From Sedimentisphaerales bacterium (lineage in GTDB: Bacteria; Planctomycetota; Phycisphaerae; Sedimentisphaerales; SM23-30), in NCBI GenBank assembly GCA_016928435.1, contig JAFGKT010000019.1, positions 1-64,000 of the forward strand: a DNA stretch of 64,000 nucleotides, in the 5' to 3' direction. Positions within the stretch are counted from its first letter, which is position 1; every line of letters starts with the position of its first letter. The position numbers and the translations under genes are program-made. This document shows, piece after piece, positions 8,112 to 17,142 of the stretch. The notes below the pieces were generated by a model. The model had not been told where the DNA came from, did no database searches, and saw nothing but the letters and a program-made list of their open reading frames with translations.

Positions 8112-9998
8112 TCAACTCCCCGAATCCCGCTTGCGTTTCGATAGCAGTACAATATCCCGCAGATGATCCGCACCCGGCGCCGTCATCCACCGCCTGAAAA
8201 ATTCCGGCTCACCCACAATATAAGATATCGCCATCAGTGCCCGCAGATGAAAATTCCGCTCATCCGCCGACCCCACCAGCGCGAACGCCACAAAAACCGG
8301 CTCATCGTGCCCCGGAAACCTCACCCCACCCTTACAGCGAAACATCAAAACATCGAACAAATGCTCCCCTTCCACAATTATATGTGGAATCGCCAGGCCC
8401 GGCTGAATCACCGTACTAGACTCCGCCTCCCGCGCCTCGAACAAATGCTTCAACTTTCCCTCGTCCATTTTCAACCGCGGCGCCAAAACCTTCGCCGCCT
8501 GCCTGAACATCTCTTCCGAGCTAATCGATTCCGCGATATCCAGTATCGCCCCTTCCGCGATCAAATGATCGAACCGATCCCGCGTTATGTCATCCCGCTC
8601 CATCGCGATATTCAGCAGCTCCTTATCCAGATGCCCATGCCGAATCTCTTTCGACACCACATTGCGCACCAGCCGCACCAGCGCGCTCACCCGCACAATT
8701 CGATACCGCACATACCCAAAATACCACACCCCCCCCGTCGCCACGAACGCCGCCAATACCAGTAACGGCACAATACCCATCTCCGCCACCATCTCCACAA
8801 TCAAAAACAAATATATCCCGATCCCCGCTAACTGCATCCAAGGAAACAAAGGCGAACGGTACAAAGGCCGGTAGTTCTGAATCTTGCTCGCCCTCATCAC
8901 GATCACCGCCAGATTCACCAGCAGGAACAGCACCAGCATCATCATACTGGCCGCCTTCACCAAATCGCCGATGTCCAGCACCACAATCACCACTACCATA
9001 AACCCGCTCGTCACCAGTACGCTAACCCAAGGCGTACCGAACCGCTTGCTCGCCTTCTCCACAAGGCTCGGCAGCAGTCCATCGCGGCTCATCGCCATCG
9101 GGCTCCGGCTCGCCGCTAATATCCCCCCGTTCGCCGTCGTCACAAACGCCAGCATCGCCCCCAGCGACAGCAGCACCATGCCCCAGCGTCCCATGAACTT
9201 ACCCGCCGCGCTGCTCAAAGGCGTCAAATTCCCATCCAGTTCGCCCGCGCCCAGCACCCCAACCGTGACGAATATCGCCGCAATGTAAATCAGCGTCACC
9301 ACCGCCGCCGCCGCGAACATCCCCCGCGGTATGTTCCGCCCCGGCTCCCGGATCTCCTCGGCCACGCTTGCCACCGCCGTCAATCCGCCGAACGACACAA
9401 ATACCATCCCCACCGTCCCCAGCACGTGCATCCAGCCGCGTCCCATCATTCCCTCAAAAGGCCGCGCCCCCGCCCCGCTCAACCGCTGATACTCCGGCAC
9501 CCCCAATCCAATGAAAGCCCCCAAACACCCCAAAAGCAGCACTACCAACAATATCTGCGCCCAGCCTGTCCCCTTCACCGAAACAATATTCAGCACCGTG
9601 AAAAACACGCACGCCCCCACCGCGATTGCCTTTATCTGCCCCACCGTCATGTCCGGCCAAATCAACCGCGCGAACGCCCCGATACCCACCAACGCGAAGG
9701 CGCTCTTCAGAGCAATACTAAACCAATTCGCCAACCCCGCGTATGTGCCCGGCAGCGCGCCCATTGCGCGCTCAATGAAAAAATACGTCCCGCCGCTCTT
9801 CGGCATCGCCGTCGTCAGCTCCGCCTGCGACAACATCGCCGGCACAATCATCAGCCCCGCCAGCGCATACGATATCACTATCGCCGAGCCCGCCTCACTA
9901 AACACCAAGCCCGGCAGTACGAACAAACCGCTGCTTATCATCGCGCCCGCCGCGATACTAAACACGCCCCAAAATCCAAACTGCCGTTTCAACTTCAT
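8112..9998 (-). CDS. APC-family amino acid permease with C-terminal PTS EIIA-like domain
   Basis: A 628-residue protein. Residues 1-430 are an APC-superfamily transporter with about 12 transmembrane helices, starting FGFWGVFSIAAGAMISSGLF, which contains the helix-1 GAMISSG loop that binds the substrate backbone. Later signatures are MPKSGGTYFFIERAMG, VASVAEEIREPGRNIPRGMF and ASRSPMAMSRDG. Residues about 480-625 resemble a PTS EIIA type-2 domain: a phosphorylatable-His-like motif GLAIPHIIVEGE, then VFVAFALVGSADERNFHLRALMAISYIV. This suggests transport control by phosphorylation or nitrogen status; that link is inference. GGAAG lies seven bases before the ATG. The gene points the same way as mscS and corA, with a 142-base spacer between. 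The substrate is unknown. Confidence 0.88.
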   Translation of the reverse strand: MKLKRQFGFWGVFSIAAGAMISSGLFVLPGLVFSEAGSAIVISYALAGLMIVPAMLSQAELTTAMPKSGGTYFFIERAMGALPGTYAGLANWFSIALKSAFALVGIGAFARLIWPDMTVGQIKAIAVGACVFFTVLNIVSVKGTGWAQILLVVLLLGCLGAFIGLGVPEYQRLSGAGARPFEGMMGRGWMHVLGTVGMVFVSFGGLTAVASVAEEIREPGRNIPRGMFAAAAVVTLIYIAAIFVTVGVLGAGELDGNLTPLSSAAGKFMGRWGMVLLSLGAMLAFVTTANGGILAASRSPMAMSRDGLLPSLVEKASKRFGTPWVSVLVTSGFMVVVIVVLDIGDLVKAASMMMLVLFLLVNLAVIVMRASKIQNYRPLYRSPLFPWMQLAGIGIYLFLIVEMVAEMGIVPLLVLAAFVATGGVWYFGYVRYRIVRVSALVRLVRNVVSKEIRHGHLDKELLNIAMERDDITRDRFDHLIAEGAILDIAESISSEEMFRQAAKVLAPRLKMDEGKLKHLFEAREAESSTVIQPGLAIPHIIVEGEHLFDVLMFRCKGGVRFPGHDEPVFVAFALVGSADERNFHLRALMAISYIVGEPEFFRRWMTAPGADHLRDIVLLSKRKRDSGS

Positions 9999-10140
9999 CC
10001 AAAAACTTCCATCACATATTTCTCAAAATCCGCGATTCTCAGCGGAATCCGCGGTTTCAAATTATCCCCGGCAATTCGCTGCTTCGTGCCAATTCGCGAT
10101 TATCTTCTCTGCGATCTTTCGCGGTAAATCTTCTCCACGG

Positions 10141-11337
10141 TCACTGTCCCTCCTTGTTCACATACAGCGTCTGTGTCGGGAACGCGAACTCGATCCCTTC
10201 GGCTTCATACGCCCGCATAATTGCCATATTAATCTTCTCGGAGCATGCCTGAAATTCCCAATAGTCCGGCGGCTGGAACCAATAAAGCACCAGAATATTC
10301 AAATAGTAATCCGCGAAATCATTGAAAAACACCCGGGGCGGCAACTCCGGATCAACATTAATCTCCGGCACATCCGCCAAAATATCCTTAATAATCTGCA
10401 CCGCCTTCTCCACCTTGTCCGGCGGCGTATCGTATGTAATACTAATATTCGCCAACCGCCTAATATACTTTCGCCTGCCGATGTTCTCCAGCATCTCATT
10501 TACGATCTTACTGTTCGGCACGCTAACCTGATGCCCTTCCAGCGTTCGTATCCTCGTACTCCGCAACCCCACCGACTCGACCGGCCCATCATAACCGTTC
10601 ACTTTTATCCGCTCACCAACATCAAAAGGTCTATCCGCGAATATCGCCACCGAACCAAACAGATTCGCCACCGTGTCCTGTGCCGCCAAAGCAAAAGCCA
10701 AACCACCTATGCCCGCGGCCGCTAATATCGTACCTACATCCTGGCCGAAAATATTGTCCGCTATAAACAGCGCCGCGACCACCACAATAAATATCCGTAT
10801 TCCCTTACGCAGCGCCGGCACCAACATCGTACCCAACCCGCTCGACGATTTTGCCGCCAAACGCATCAAATAATACTCTACAATGTCCACCAGCTTATAA
10901 AGCAAATAAGCCACCGACACCGCCGCCAACGCGCTGCTCAATTGTCCCCAAAAATCATATATTCCCCGAGAAAAACCTTCCGCCCCATCTGTCAACGCGA
11001 ACTTCATGGTCAGCCGTGCAAAATATACTCCTCCCGCTAATATCGCCAGGCTAGCCGGCCGAGCCACGCTTTTCAAAAACAGATCCATCAGTTGCGGCGT
11101 CCGCCTGGCCTGCATCTGCTTTGCCGCTCGCTCTATCAAGAAACGAACTATACGCCCAGCCACCAACGTCGTCAAAATCACCAACAGCAGCAAACCAAAA
11201 CGCCATAACTCATTGCCATAAAACGCCCGTTCCAGCCAAGCGCCCGAACCGGCGTCCGCACTCTCAGCGCCATTTTCCCCAGCCGCTAAAATCACATTCA
11301 TCATGCCATTAAACCATTGCATATCAATCAACCTCAT
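10141..11337 (-). CDS. MscS-family mechanosensitive ion channel
   Basis: A 398-residue membrane channel that opens under membrane tension to release solutes. It has an N-terminal hydrophobic region with several transmembrane helices, then the pore helix region with the Gly/Ala-rich GTILAAAGIGGLAFALAAQD and TVANLFGSVAIFADRPFDVG, the clear MscS signature. The beta domain (GERIKVNGYDGPVESVGLRS, TRIRTLEGHQVSVPNSKI) and the alpha/beta C-terminal domain follow. Its ATG (11337-11335) overlaps the TGA of corA by one base, forming TGATG, so the two are translationally coupled. A GTG nine bases further upstream is possible but less attractive. Confidence 0.93.
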   Translation of the reverse strand: MRLIDMQWFNGMMNVILAAGENGAESADAGSGAWLERAFYGNELWRFGLLLLVILTTLVAGRIVRFLIERAAKQMQARRTPQLMDLFLKSVARPASLAILAGGVYFARLTMKFALTDGAEGFSRGIYDFWGQLSSALAAVSVAYLLYKLVDIVEYYLMRLAAKSSSGLGTMLVPALRKGIRIFIVVVAALFIADNIFGQDVGTILAAAGIGGLAFALAAQDTVANLFGSVAIFADRPFDVGERIKVNGYDGPVESVGLRSTRIRTLEGHQVSVPNSKIVNEMLENIGRRKYIRRLANISITYDTPPDKVEKAVQIIKDILADVPEINVDPELPPRVFFNDFADYYLNILVLYWFQPPDYWEFQACSEKINMAIMRAYEAEGIEFAFPTQTLYVNKEGQ

Positions 11338-12404
11338 CAAAGCCACTTCTTCTTCTTAAAATAACAAACCATAATCACAAATATCGTTATCATCACCCCC
11401 CACAGCGCCGGATACGACCACTTCCAATGCAGCTCCGGCATATGATCAAAATTCATCCCGTATATCCCCGCGATAAACGTCAACGGAATAAAAATCGTCG
11501 CGATAATCGTTAAAACCTTCATTACCATATTCATTTTGTTGCTTATGCTCGACAGATAAACATCCAGCATTCCCGATATCATCTCGCGATACGTCTCCGC
11601 CGTGTCGATTACCTGGGCCACATGATCATAAACATCCCGCAGATACACCTTCGTTTCGTCCTTAATCAAACTCGATTCACTATGAACCAGCGCGTTTGCC
11701 AAGTCGCGCACAGGCCAAACCGCCTTGCGGAACATCATCATCTCCCGCTTCAACTTATGAATCTGCCGCAACGTATCCTCCGTAGGATCACTCGCAACCT
11801 CCTCCTGCAACGACTCGATCGTATCGCCCATCTTCTCCAAAAACACAAAGTAATGATCCACAATGCAATCGATCAGAGCGTACAACAAATAATCCGCACC
11901 CAGTTTCCGAATCCGCCATTTCGTGTTCTTGATCCGATCCCGCACCGGGTCAAAAATATCTCCTATCATCTCCTGAAAAGATATAACAAAATGACTACCC
12001 AGTAAAAAACTCACCTGTTCCGAACCGTTATCCCCCTCCGACGCCTGGTCAGACTTGTACATCCTTATCACTACGTAGATATACCCTTCGCAATCATCAA
12101 CCTTAGGCCGTTGATGCGTATTTAGAATATCCTCCAGCACCAAATCATGTATCCCGAACTGCTTGCCGATACTCTCAATAATCCCCACCTCGTGCAGCCC
12201 GTCAACGTTCAGCCAAGAAACCGTATCCGTATCCTTAAACCCCCCGCAATCAGCAACATCATCTATCTGCTTCTCTTGATAATTCCCCGCATCATAATCG
12301 ATCAGCATCAGCCGAACCTGCTCAGCCTTCTGCTCGCCAACATGCACCAATGTCCCCGGTGCTGCGCCAACCTTCTTACTTCTGCGTTTCAATATTCTTG
12401 CCAT
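11337..12404 (-). CDS. corA: CorA-family magnesium/cobalt transporter
   Basis: A 355-residue divalent cation channel. The N-terminal soluble domain includes SWLNVDGLHEVGIIESIGKQ and FGIHDLVLEDILNTHQRPKV, both standard for CorA. A long stalk helix and two C-terminal transmembrane helices follow, with the selectivity motif in FIAGIYGMNFDHMPEL, and the protein ends in a basic tail (YFKKKKWL). The longest open frame starts earlier at 12461, but ATG 12404 has TAAAGGA with a nine-base spacing and gives a normal CorA N-terminus, so it is preferred. corA leads the corA-mscS pair, suggesting a shared role in ion or osmotic homeostasis. Confidence 0.94.
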   Translation of the reverse strand: MARILKRRSKKVGAAPGTLVHVGEQKAEQVRLMLIDYDAGNYQEKQIDDVADCGGFKDTDTVSWLNVDGLHEVGIIESIGKQFGIHDLVLEDILNTHQRPKVDDCEGYIYVVIRMYKSDQASEGDNGSEQVSFLLGSHFVISFQEMIGDIFDPVRDRIKNTKWRIRKLGADYLLYALIDCIVDHYFVFLEKMGDTIESLQEEVASDPTEDTLRQIHKLKREMMMFRKAVWPVRDLANALVHSESSLIKDETKVYLRDVYDHVAQVIDTAETYREMISGMLDVYLSSISNKMNMVMKVLTIIATIFIPLTFIAGIYGMNFDHMPELHWKWSYPALWGVMITIFVIMVCYFKKKKWL

Positions 12405-12624
12405 CGCACCATTTCCTTTACCGCCACAACTGACGCCTGCAAGCCCTTGCCCTAACGCCATTTACACGCAACATCACCCGGATACTAAAACCTATGCCAA
12501 CCATCCCAATACCCAACGACCCCATTGCTCCCCCAGCCTTCCTTAGTTCCTAACATAACAACTATATATATCACCAAACCGAATATTATTCAAACAATGT
12601 TACAAAATCCTCCCATCTAACCCC

Positions 12625-12653
12625 CTGACACGCGGTTCATCTTCCATTATACT
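12625..12653 (+). promoter_or_regulatory. Promoter for the secreted NlpC/P60-like gene
   Basis: CTGACA (12625-12630), a 17-base spacer and TATACT (12648-12653). The start codon at 12679 follows closely, with AAAAGGA in between. Confidence 0.65.
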
Positions 12654-12678
12654 ATCTTGTTGAAAAGGAATCATCTGC

Positions 12679-13659
12679 ATGACCCAATATCGCCCCCACA
12701 CCATCAAAACCCCTTCGATCACGCTCTGCGTCATTGCCTTACTGTATCTCTGCTCCGCCATCTTCGCATCCGCCGACCCCAACGACACCATCATCTCAGA
12801 CCCCAACCCATCCGTCATCAACGCCGAGGTAGGCGACGCTGTATTCCGCGACGACAGCAACGGCGCCTTCTATTGGCACGCCGGCATACTCTGGTTCTAC
12901 GACGGCTACAAAAACGAATATCAAGTCATCCAGGCGACAGGTATCGGCCACAAACTCGAACCCGTCAACTGGCAGACCTTCCTCAAATCCGCCATATATC
13001 AAGGCGCCCGCCAGCACATCGACCATTGCCCACCTACTACCGACCAACAACAGGAAATAATCTATCAAGCCCAGTTTCAAGTCAACGCCTCCTTCACTTT
13101 CTCCGCCGCCTGGTCCGACAATTGGCCCAATAATCGCCCCAACTCCGACTACCAGTCAGGCGATGGGCGATTCCGCTGCGACCAATTCGTCGAATACGTT
13201 TACGCCACGACCTACGGCACCGAACTAAAACCAGGCATTCGACTCGACGCACCATTCAGCATTCTCGACTATGCCGACAACGCCATCCCCAGTGTCGTCA
13301 CCCCTCCAACCGTCGCTCAAATCACCGAGCCAAATTCTCCCAACGCCTCCATCGTCATCACTTTCTCCGAACTAATGAGCCGCGGCACTATCACCCCCCA
13401 AACCATAACTCTCACCAACGCTGCCCAATCCCCTTGCGTCTTCACCATCACCTATCACTCCGACCCGCTCCGTCATCGCGACGACCTTTTCGTCGATCCC
13501 CAAGGCATCCGCCACGACTGCATAGCAGTCATCATCACCCCCGACCAACCCTTACCCATCAACGAATCCATAACCCTAACCCTCACCCCCAACATCCGCG
13601 ACCTGGCCGGCAACCCCCTAACCCAACCCCACTCCCACACCTTCACCATTACCCCCTAA
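12679..13659 (+). CDS. Secreted permuted NlpC/P60-like protein with C-terminal Ig-like (Big_5) domain
   Basis: A 326-residue exported protein; the signal peptide ends near SAIFASADP. Residues about 50-200 resemble a circularly permuted papain-like (NlpC/P60, YiiX-type) domain: the likely catalytic His is His67 in AFYWHAGILWFYDG and the likely Cys is Cys167 in GRFRCDQFVEYVYA. His before Cys is the permuted order. Residues about 205-326 are an SbsA-type Ig-like domain (PNASIVITFSELMSRGTITP ... LTLTPNIRDLAGNPL), usual in surface or wall-bound proteins. The activity could be amidase, peptidase or acyltransferase; no direct evidence separates them. The start is supported by AAAAGGA nine bases upstream. 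The gene is alone, between two minus-strand blocks. Confidence 0.7.
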   Translation: MTQYRPHTIKTPSITLCVIALLYLCSAIFASADPNDTIISDPNPSVINAEVGDAVFRDDSNGAFYWHAGILWFYDGYKNEYQVIQATGIGHKLEPVNWQTFLKSAIYQGARQHIDHCPPTTDQQQEIIYQAQFQVNASFTFSAAWSDNWPNNRPNSDYQSGDGRFRCDQFVEYVYATTYGTELKPGIRLDAPFSILDYADNAIPSVVTPPTVAQITEPNSPNASIVITFSELMSRGTITPQTITLTNAAQSPCVFTITYHSDPLRHRDDLFVDPQGIRHDCIAVIITPDQPLPINESITLTLTPNIRDLAGNPLTQPHSHTFTITP

Positions 13660-13765
13660 GCCTGACGTTGGTCGATCTATAAGTACGATTCGCACCTTAA
13701 AAAGTCTCTGAACCTTGGTTGCGACTAGCCCCCCCCTAAGATATTTCACGCTCTTTCGCGGTCAA

Positions 13766-15520
13766 TCATTTCCCCCACCGCAACCACACCACCTGATAAG
13801 GTTCAAGCACAATCGGTTTACTTAAATCATATTCGCTTTTCCCCAAAACATCTTGGCCCAGTTTCGAAGGCAAACGCGTAATATCGCTCGGCTTCAACGC
13901 CAACTCCACCTTACTCGACCGAAAATTATGCAGCGCCAAGATCGTCTCGCTCCTGTCCGGCGCCCGCCGAACCAAACCAAAAACCTCACGACCCAACTTC
14001 AACACTTGCTGCCCACCATCCGGATGAAACGCTTTATGTCCCCTGCGCACCCGCAGCATCCGCAGATACGAATTAAACACCTTGCTCCCCATCGAATCAT
14101 TATCCGCCAGCACCTTGTCCAATTCCCGTTCTTGCCATCGATATCGATTGATCGCCCGCGGCTTACCCGTCCGCTGCACACCCCTGCTGTCGTTCCGCGT
14201 AGCCACCAGACTATTAAAGTACACCGCCGGTATCCCTTTCAGCGCCAAAGGCACCGCCTGCGAACACAAAAACCTCGCTATGTGCAATTCCTCATCTTCA
14301 TTCACCGGATCACTCAGCGCGTCCACATACGTAATATTCAATTCGTACGGACTATTGCTACCATCAGCGTTCTGCTTCACCGAAACCTTCCCCCCCCGCA
14401 TTTTAATCCCTTGCAAAAGCGTTTCGATCGCCCGGTCCGGCAGAATGCCCTCCAAAGGCCTCACTCCAATCCCGTCATGGCTCGCCGTAAAATTCAAAAA
14501 CGTACATCCCACAGGCGGATCCGCTAATTCCGCCGCCCAATTCGTCAAGTACGTCGCGTCGCCACTCTGCAAACCATGCATCAGCAAAGGAGGCAAAGTA
14601 AACTGATACACAATATCCGCCTCGTCACCTTCGCCAAAATAACTTATATTCTCCTCGTGCGGCACGTTCGTCTCGGTAATTATCAAAACATCCGGCGACA
14701 CAATCGCGAAAAAGTCCCGCAGAAACTTCACCACCTCATGCGTCTGAGGCAAATGAATACAACTCGTACCTACCTCTTTCCACAAATAAGCTATCGCGTC
14801 CAGCCGAATAATCTTCGCCCCCGATTTAATATAGAGCAGCAGAATATCCAAAAACTCAAACAATACCCACGGATTGCGAAAATCCAAATCAATCTGGTCA
14901 TCGCTGAAAGTCGTCCAAACATGCTTCTTTCCGCCTCGCGTGTCAACATCCGTCAGCAAAGGCGAACTGCGAGGCCGAACCACCTTCGATAAATCCCACG
15001 ACAAATCCCCCTCGATAAAATAATGCCTACCCGGCGCTATATAAGATACGTAATCTTTGAACCATTCACTACTGCGCGAAACATGGTTCAATACCAAATC
15101 AACCATCAACCGAAACTGCCCCGCCAATTCCTCGATATGCCGCCATTTCCCCAAAGGCGGATAAACCTCGCGATAATCGATCACCGAAAACCCATCGTCG
15201 CTCGAATAAGGAAAGAAAGGCAAAACATGCACCATGCTGAACGCGTCCTTCAGCCAGTCCTCCATAAAACAACGCAAACTCGCCAAAGGATAATCACCGT
15301 TCTGAATCATATCCCCGTAACTGATAAGCAGCGCATCCTTCTCACTCCATTTTTCCCCGCTCGGGGCAGCGTCTTCTCCAACCCCGTAACGCCCAATAAG
15401 CATCACCAAACGATTGAAACTCTTAGCCCCCAACTCCGGCCCGTACAACCGATCCAAACGATCACGCATACGCCCCAAAGCCTGACACTCACAATACTTT
15501 TCTATACGCCAATCAACCAT
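13766..15520 (-). CDS. GH13_18 sugar phosphorylase, glucosylglycerate-phosphorylase-like
   Basis: A 584-residue cytoplasmic TIM-barrel enzyme of the sucrose phosphorylase group, which cleaves alpha-glucosides with phosphate to give glucose 1-phosphate. Visible motifs are HVLPFFPYSSDDGFSVIDY, VDLVLNHVSRSSEWF, the nucleophile Asp241 in KIIRLDAIAYLWKEVGTS, the acid/base Glu283 in IITETNVPHEENISYFGEGD, and Asp349 in NFTASHDGIGVRPLEG. The last motif fits glucosylglycerate phosphorylases and E. coli YcjM-type enzymes better than true sucrose phosphorylase, which usually reads THDGIGV. ATG 15520 is preferred to the TTG one codon earlier. The next gene upstream, in the same direction, is a GT4 glycosyltransferase, 178 bases away across a repeat. 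The substrate assignment is inference. Confidence 0.85.
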   Translation of the reverse strand: MVDWRIEKYCECQALGRMRDRLDRLYGPELGAKSFNRLVMLIGRYGVGEDAAPSGEKWSEKDALLISYGDMIQNGDYPLASLRCFMEDWLKDAFSMVHVLPFFPYSSDDGFSVIDYREVYPPLGKWRHIEELAGQFRLMVDLVLNHVSRSSEWFKDYVSYIAPGRHYFIEGDLSWDLSKVVRPRSSPLLTDVDTRGGKKHVWTTFSDDQIDLDFRNPWVLFEFLDILLLYIKSGAKIIRLDAIAYLWKEVGTSCIHLPQTHEVVKFLRDFFAIVSPDVLIITETNVPHEENISYFGEGDEADIVYQFTLPPLLMHGLQSGDATYLTNWAAELADPPVGCTFLNFTASHDGIGVRPLEGILPDRAIETLLQGIKMRGGKVSVKQNADGSNSPYELNITYVDALSDPVNEDEELHIARFLCSQAVPLALKGIPAVYFNSLVATRNDSRGVQRTGKPRAINRYRWQERELDKVLADNDSMGSKVFNSYLRMLRVRRGHKAFHPDGGQQVLKLGREVFGLVRRAPDRSETILALHNFRSSKVELALKPSDITRLPSKLGQDVLGKSEYDLSKPIVLEPYQVVWLRWGK

Positions 15521-15698
15521 CAATAAAACCTATCCAGTCGCCCCTCTGTTAGCCCCCGGGTCACATCCCGTGGGTTAGAACTCATTGCACCCCAATATTC
15601 TCTTCACCATCCTTCTCCAATCAAACTACTGCCCCGCCTATGGCAAATCAATTCTTATTAGTGCATATTAGTGCCCATTCGTGGTTCCTCTCCGCTTT
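15521..15698. repeat. Spacer with a B-type repeat
   Basis: A B-type repeat at 15548-15577 (gttagcccccggg ... cccgtgggtt) is followed by the 'ttattagtgcatattagtgcccattcgtggtt' phrase family at about 15655-15685. No gene is seen. Confidence 0.7.
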
Positions 15699-16964
15699 CT
15701 AGATCCAAGAAAGCCCAGTAACATTCGTCACCAATGTCCGCAGGCTCCGCCGCAAAACCGAATAACTGTAAAACTTAGAAGCCAACTGGTAATTAAACTC
15801 CGTCATCTCTTCGCGATACTGCTTGTCTTCCAAAATGTGCCGCACCTCCTCAGCCACTCGCCGATTCGGATAACCATCCATGATCGGCAAACGAAAACCC
15901 TTCGGCTCGATATCCCGCGCAAAAATATCATAACGATTGATAACCACCGGCACCTTAAAATAAAACGCCTCCAGCAACGCGTTGCCAAAACCTTCGTATA
16001 AACTCGGATACGTTACCAAATCCGCGTGAGGATACAAATCCCACAAGGTGTATATCTTCTTGCCTTGACTGCTTATTTGCCGATAGTCCCCGATCATCGT
16101 GCTGATAAACCGCAAGTCCACATTCTCGTCCTGCGCCTCTTCCTCCAACATCCGCCGATAGTCCAAACCTTCGTCCCCCGCTTCGTGCGAAATCACCAAC
16201 TTGTACTTCGGATCGTTCAGCATCGAGACCAACTTTATCGAATGCTCGATACCCTTTCGAGGCACAATTCGCGTTGGTTGCAAAATCATCACGTCCCCCG
16301 GCTCCAACCCTATCTCCTCACGTATCCCCGCTGTATATTCCCAATCAACCTCAGGCGGATTCTCAAAGTCCAGCACATTCGGTATCAGCAACGAACTAAC
16401 ACCTTTACGCCGCGACAACTCCTCTTGACCCTTCAAATTTATCACCACATGCTGCAATTCCGGATCGCGAGGCGGAAACGCCATGTCCAAATATTCCTCG
16501 ACCGCGCTCACCGAAAAACGAGATCGCTCCCAATAAAAATCATGATGATGAGCAATCGCAGGCAAACGCGTCTCCGCCAACAACTCCGCCAACGCCAATC
16601 CTAAAGGCACATGCATCGGAATCGCCACCGCGTTCTCCAGCACCAACATCGTAATCTCATGCTGCTTCACAAAATCATACAGCGTTTCCTTTAGAAAATC
16701 CGCCAACTCATGAATCCGCCTCGTAACCAAACGCGATCGCTCCCCCCTGCCCCATATCTGCTGGTCTATCCACATGTTTTCCGGATGACCGAAAAACGCT
16801 TCCGGCACACAATAGCTCGACTCCGCGTCCCGGTCCAACCGACCCGCGTACCAATAGCTCGTATGCTCATAATCCCAAAAAACCCGCGCCCACTTCGCAC
16901 TCTCCAACGAAACCCCATCCAACCCCGCAAACCGCGTCGATACAAACCCAACCCGTTCCGGCAT
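15699..16964 (-). CDS. GT4-family glycosyltransferase
   Basis: A 421-residue GT-B fold retaining glycosyltransferase. The N-terminal domain begins ERVGFVSTRFAGLDGVSLES, a sugar-acceptor loop typical of GT4. The C-terminal nucleotide-sugar domain has LQPTRIVPRKGIEHSIKLV and the EX7E-type motif in YPSLYEGFGNALLEAF. No signal peptide or membrane helix is visible. It sits upstream of the GH13_18 phosphorylase in the same direction. GT4 enzymes of this kind include mannosylglucosylglycerate synthases, so a compatible-solute role is a reasonable but untested guess; capsule or trehalose-type synthesis are alternatives. The frame opens GTG-ATG; ATG 16964 has AAGGG eight bases upstream. Confidence 0.82.
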   Translation of the reverse strand: MPERVGFVSTRFAGLDGVSLESAKWARVFWDYEHTSYWYAGRLDRDAESSYCVPEAFFGHPENMWIDQQIWGRGERSRLVTRRIHELADFLKETLYDFVKQHEITMLVLENAVAIPMHVPLGLALAELLAETRLPAIAHHHDFYWERSRFSVSAVEEYLDMAFPPRDPELQHVVINLKGQEELSRRKGVSSLLIPNVLDFENPPEVDWEYTAGIREEIGLEPGDVMILQPTRIVPRKGIEHSIKLVSMLNDPKYKLVISHEAGDEGLDYRRMLEEEAQDENVDLRFISTMIGDYRQISSQGKKIYTLWDLYPHADLVTYPSLYEGFGNALLEAFYFKVPVVINRYDIFARDIEPKGFRLPIMDGYPNRRVAEEVRHILEDKQYREEMTEFNYQLASKFYSYSVLRRSLRTLVTNVTGLSWI

Positions 16965-17142
16965 CACCTAAACCCTTGTCAATCAATACTAAAAAAACAC
17001 ACATACGCCATAGCTATGCCTTACCGCTACTTCTTACCACCTAATTATGATCGAACTTTCCAACCCGATCTCTCCACCATTATCGCAAGGGCCGCCCATA
17101 AAACAGCCCCAGCCTCACCCATCTGCCCCAGCGCCAACACCA

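Noticed and set aside
6922-8166. + strand frame of 414 residues rich in Arg, Pro and His
   Set aside because: It is a shadow of the GT39 gene in another frame. The composition is typical of out-of-frame reading of GC-rich DNA and no domain is present.
10009-10140. Possible tRNA or riboswitch in the spacer before the APC permease gene
   Set aside because: The sequence consists of 'aaatccgcgattctcagcgg'-type phrases related to the D-type repeats; no cloverleaf or known riboswitch core is seen.
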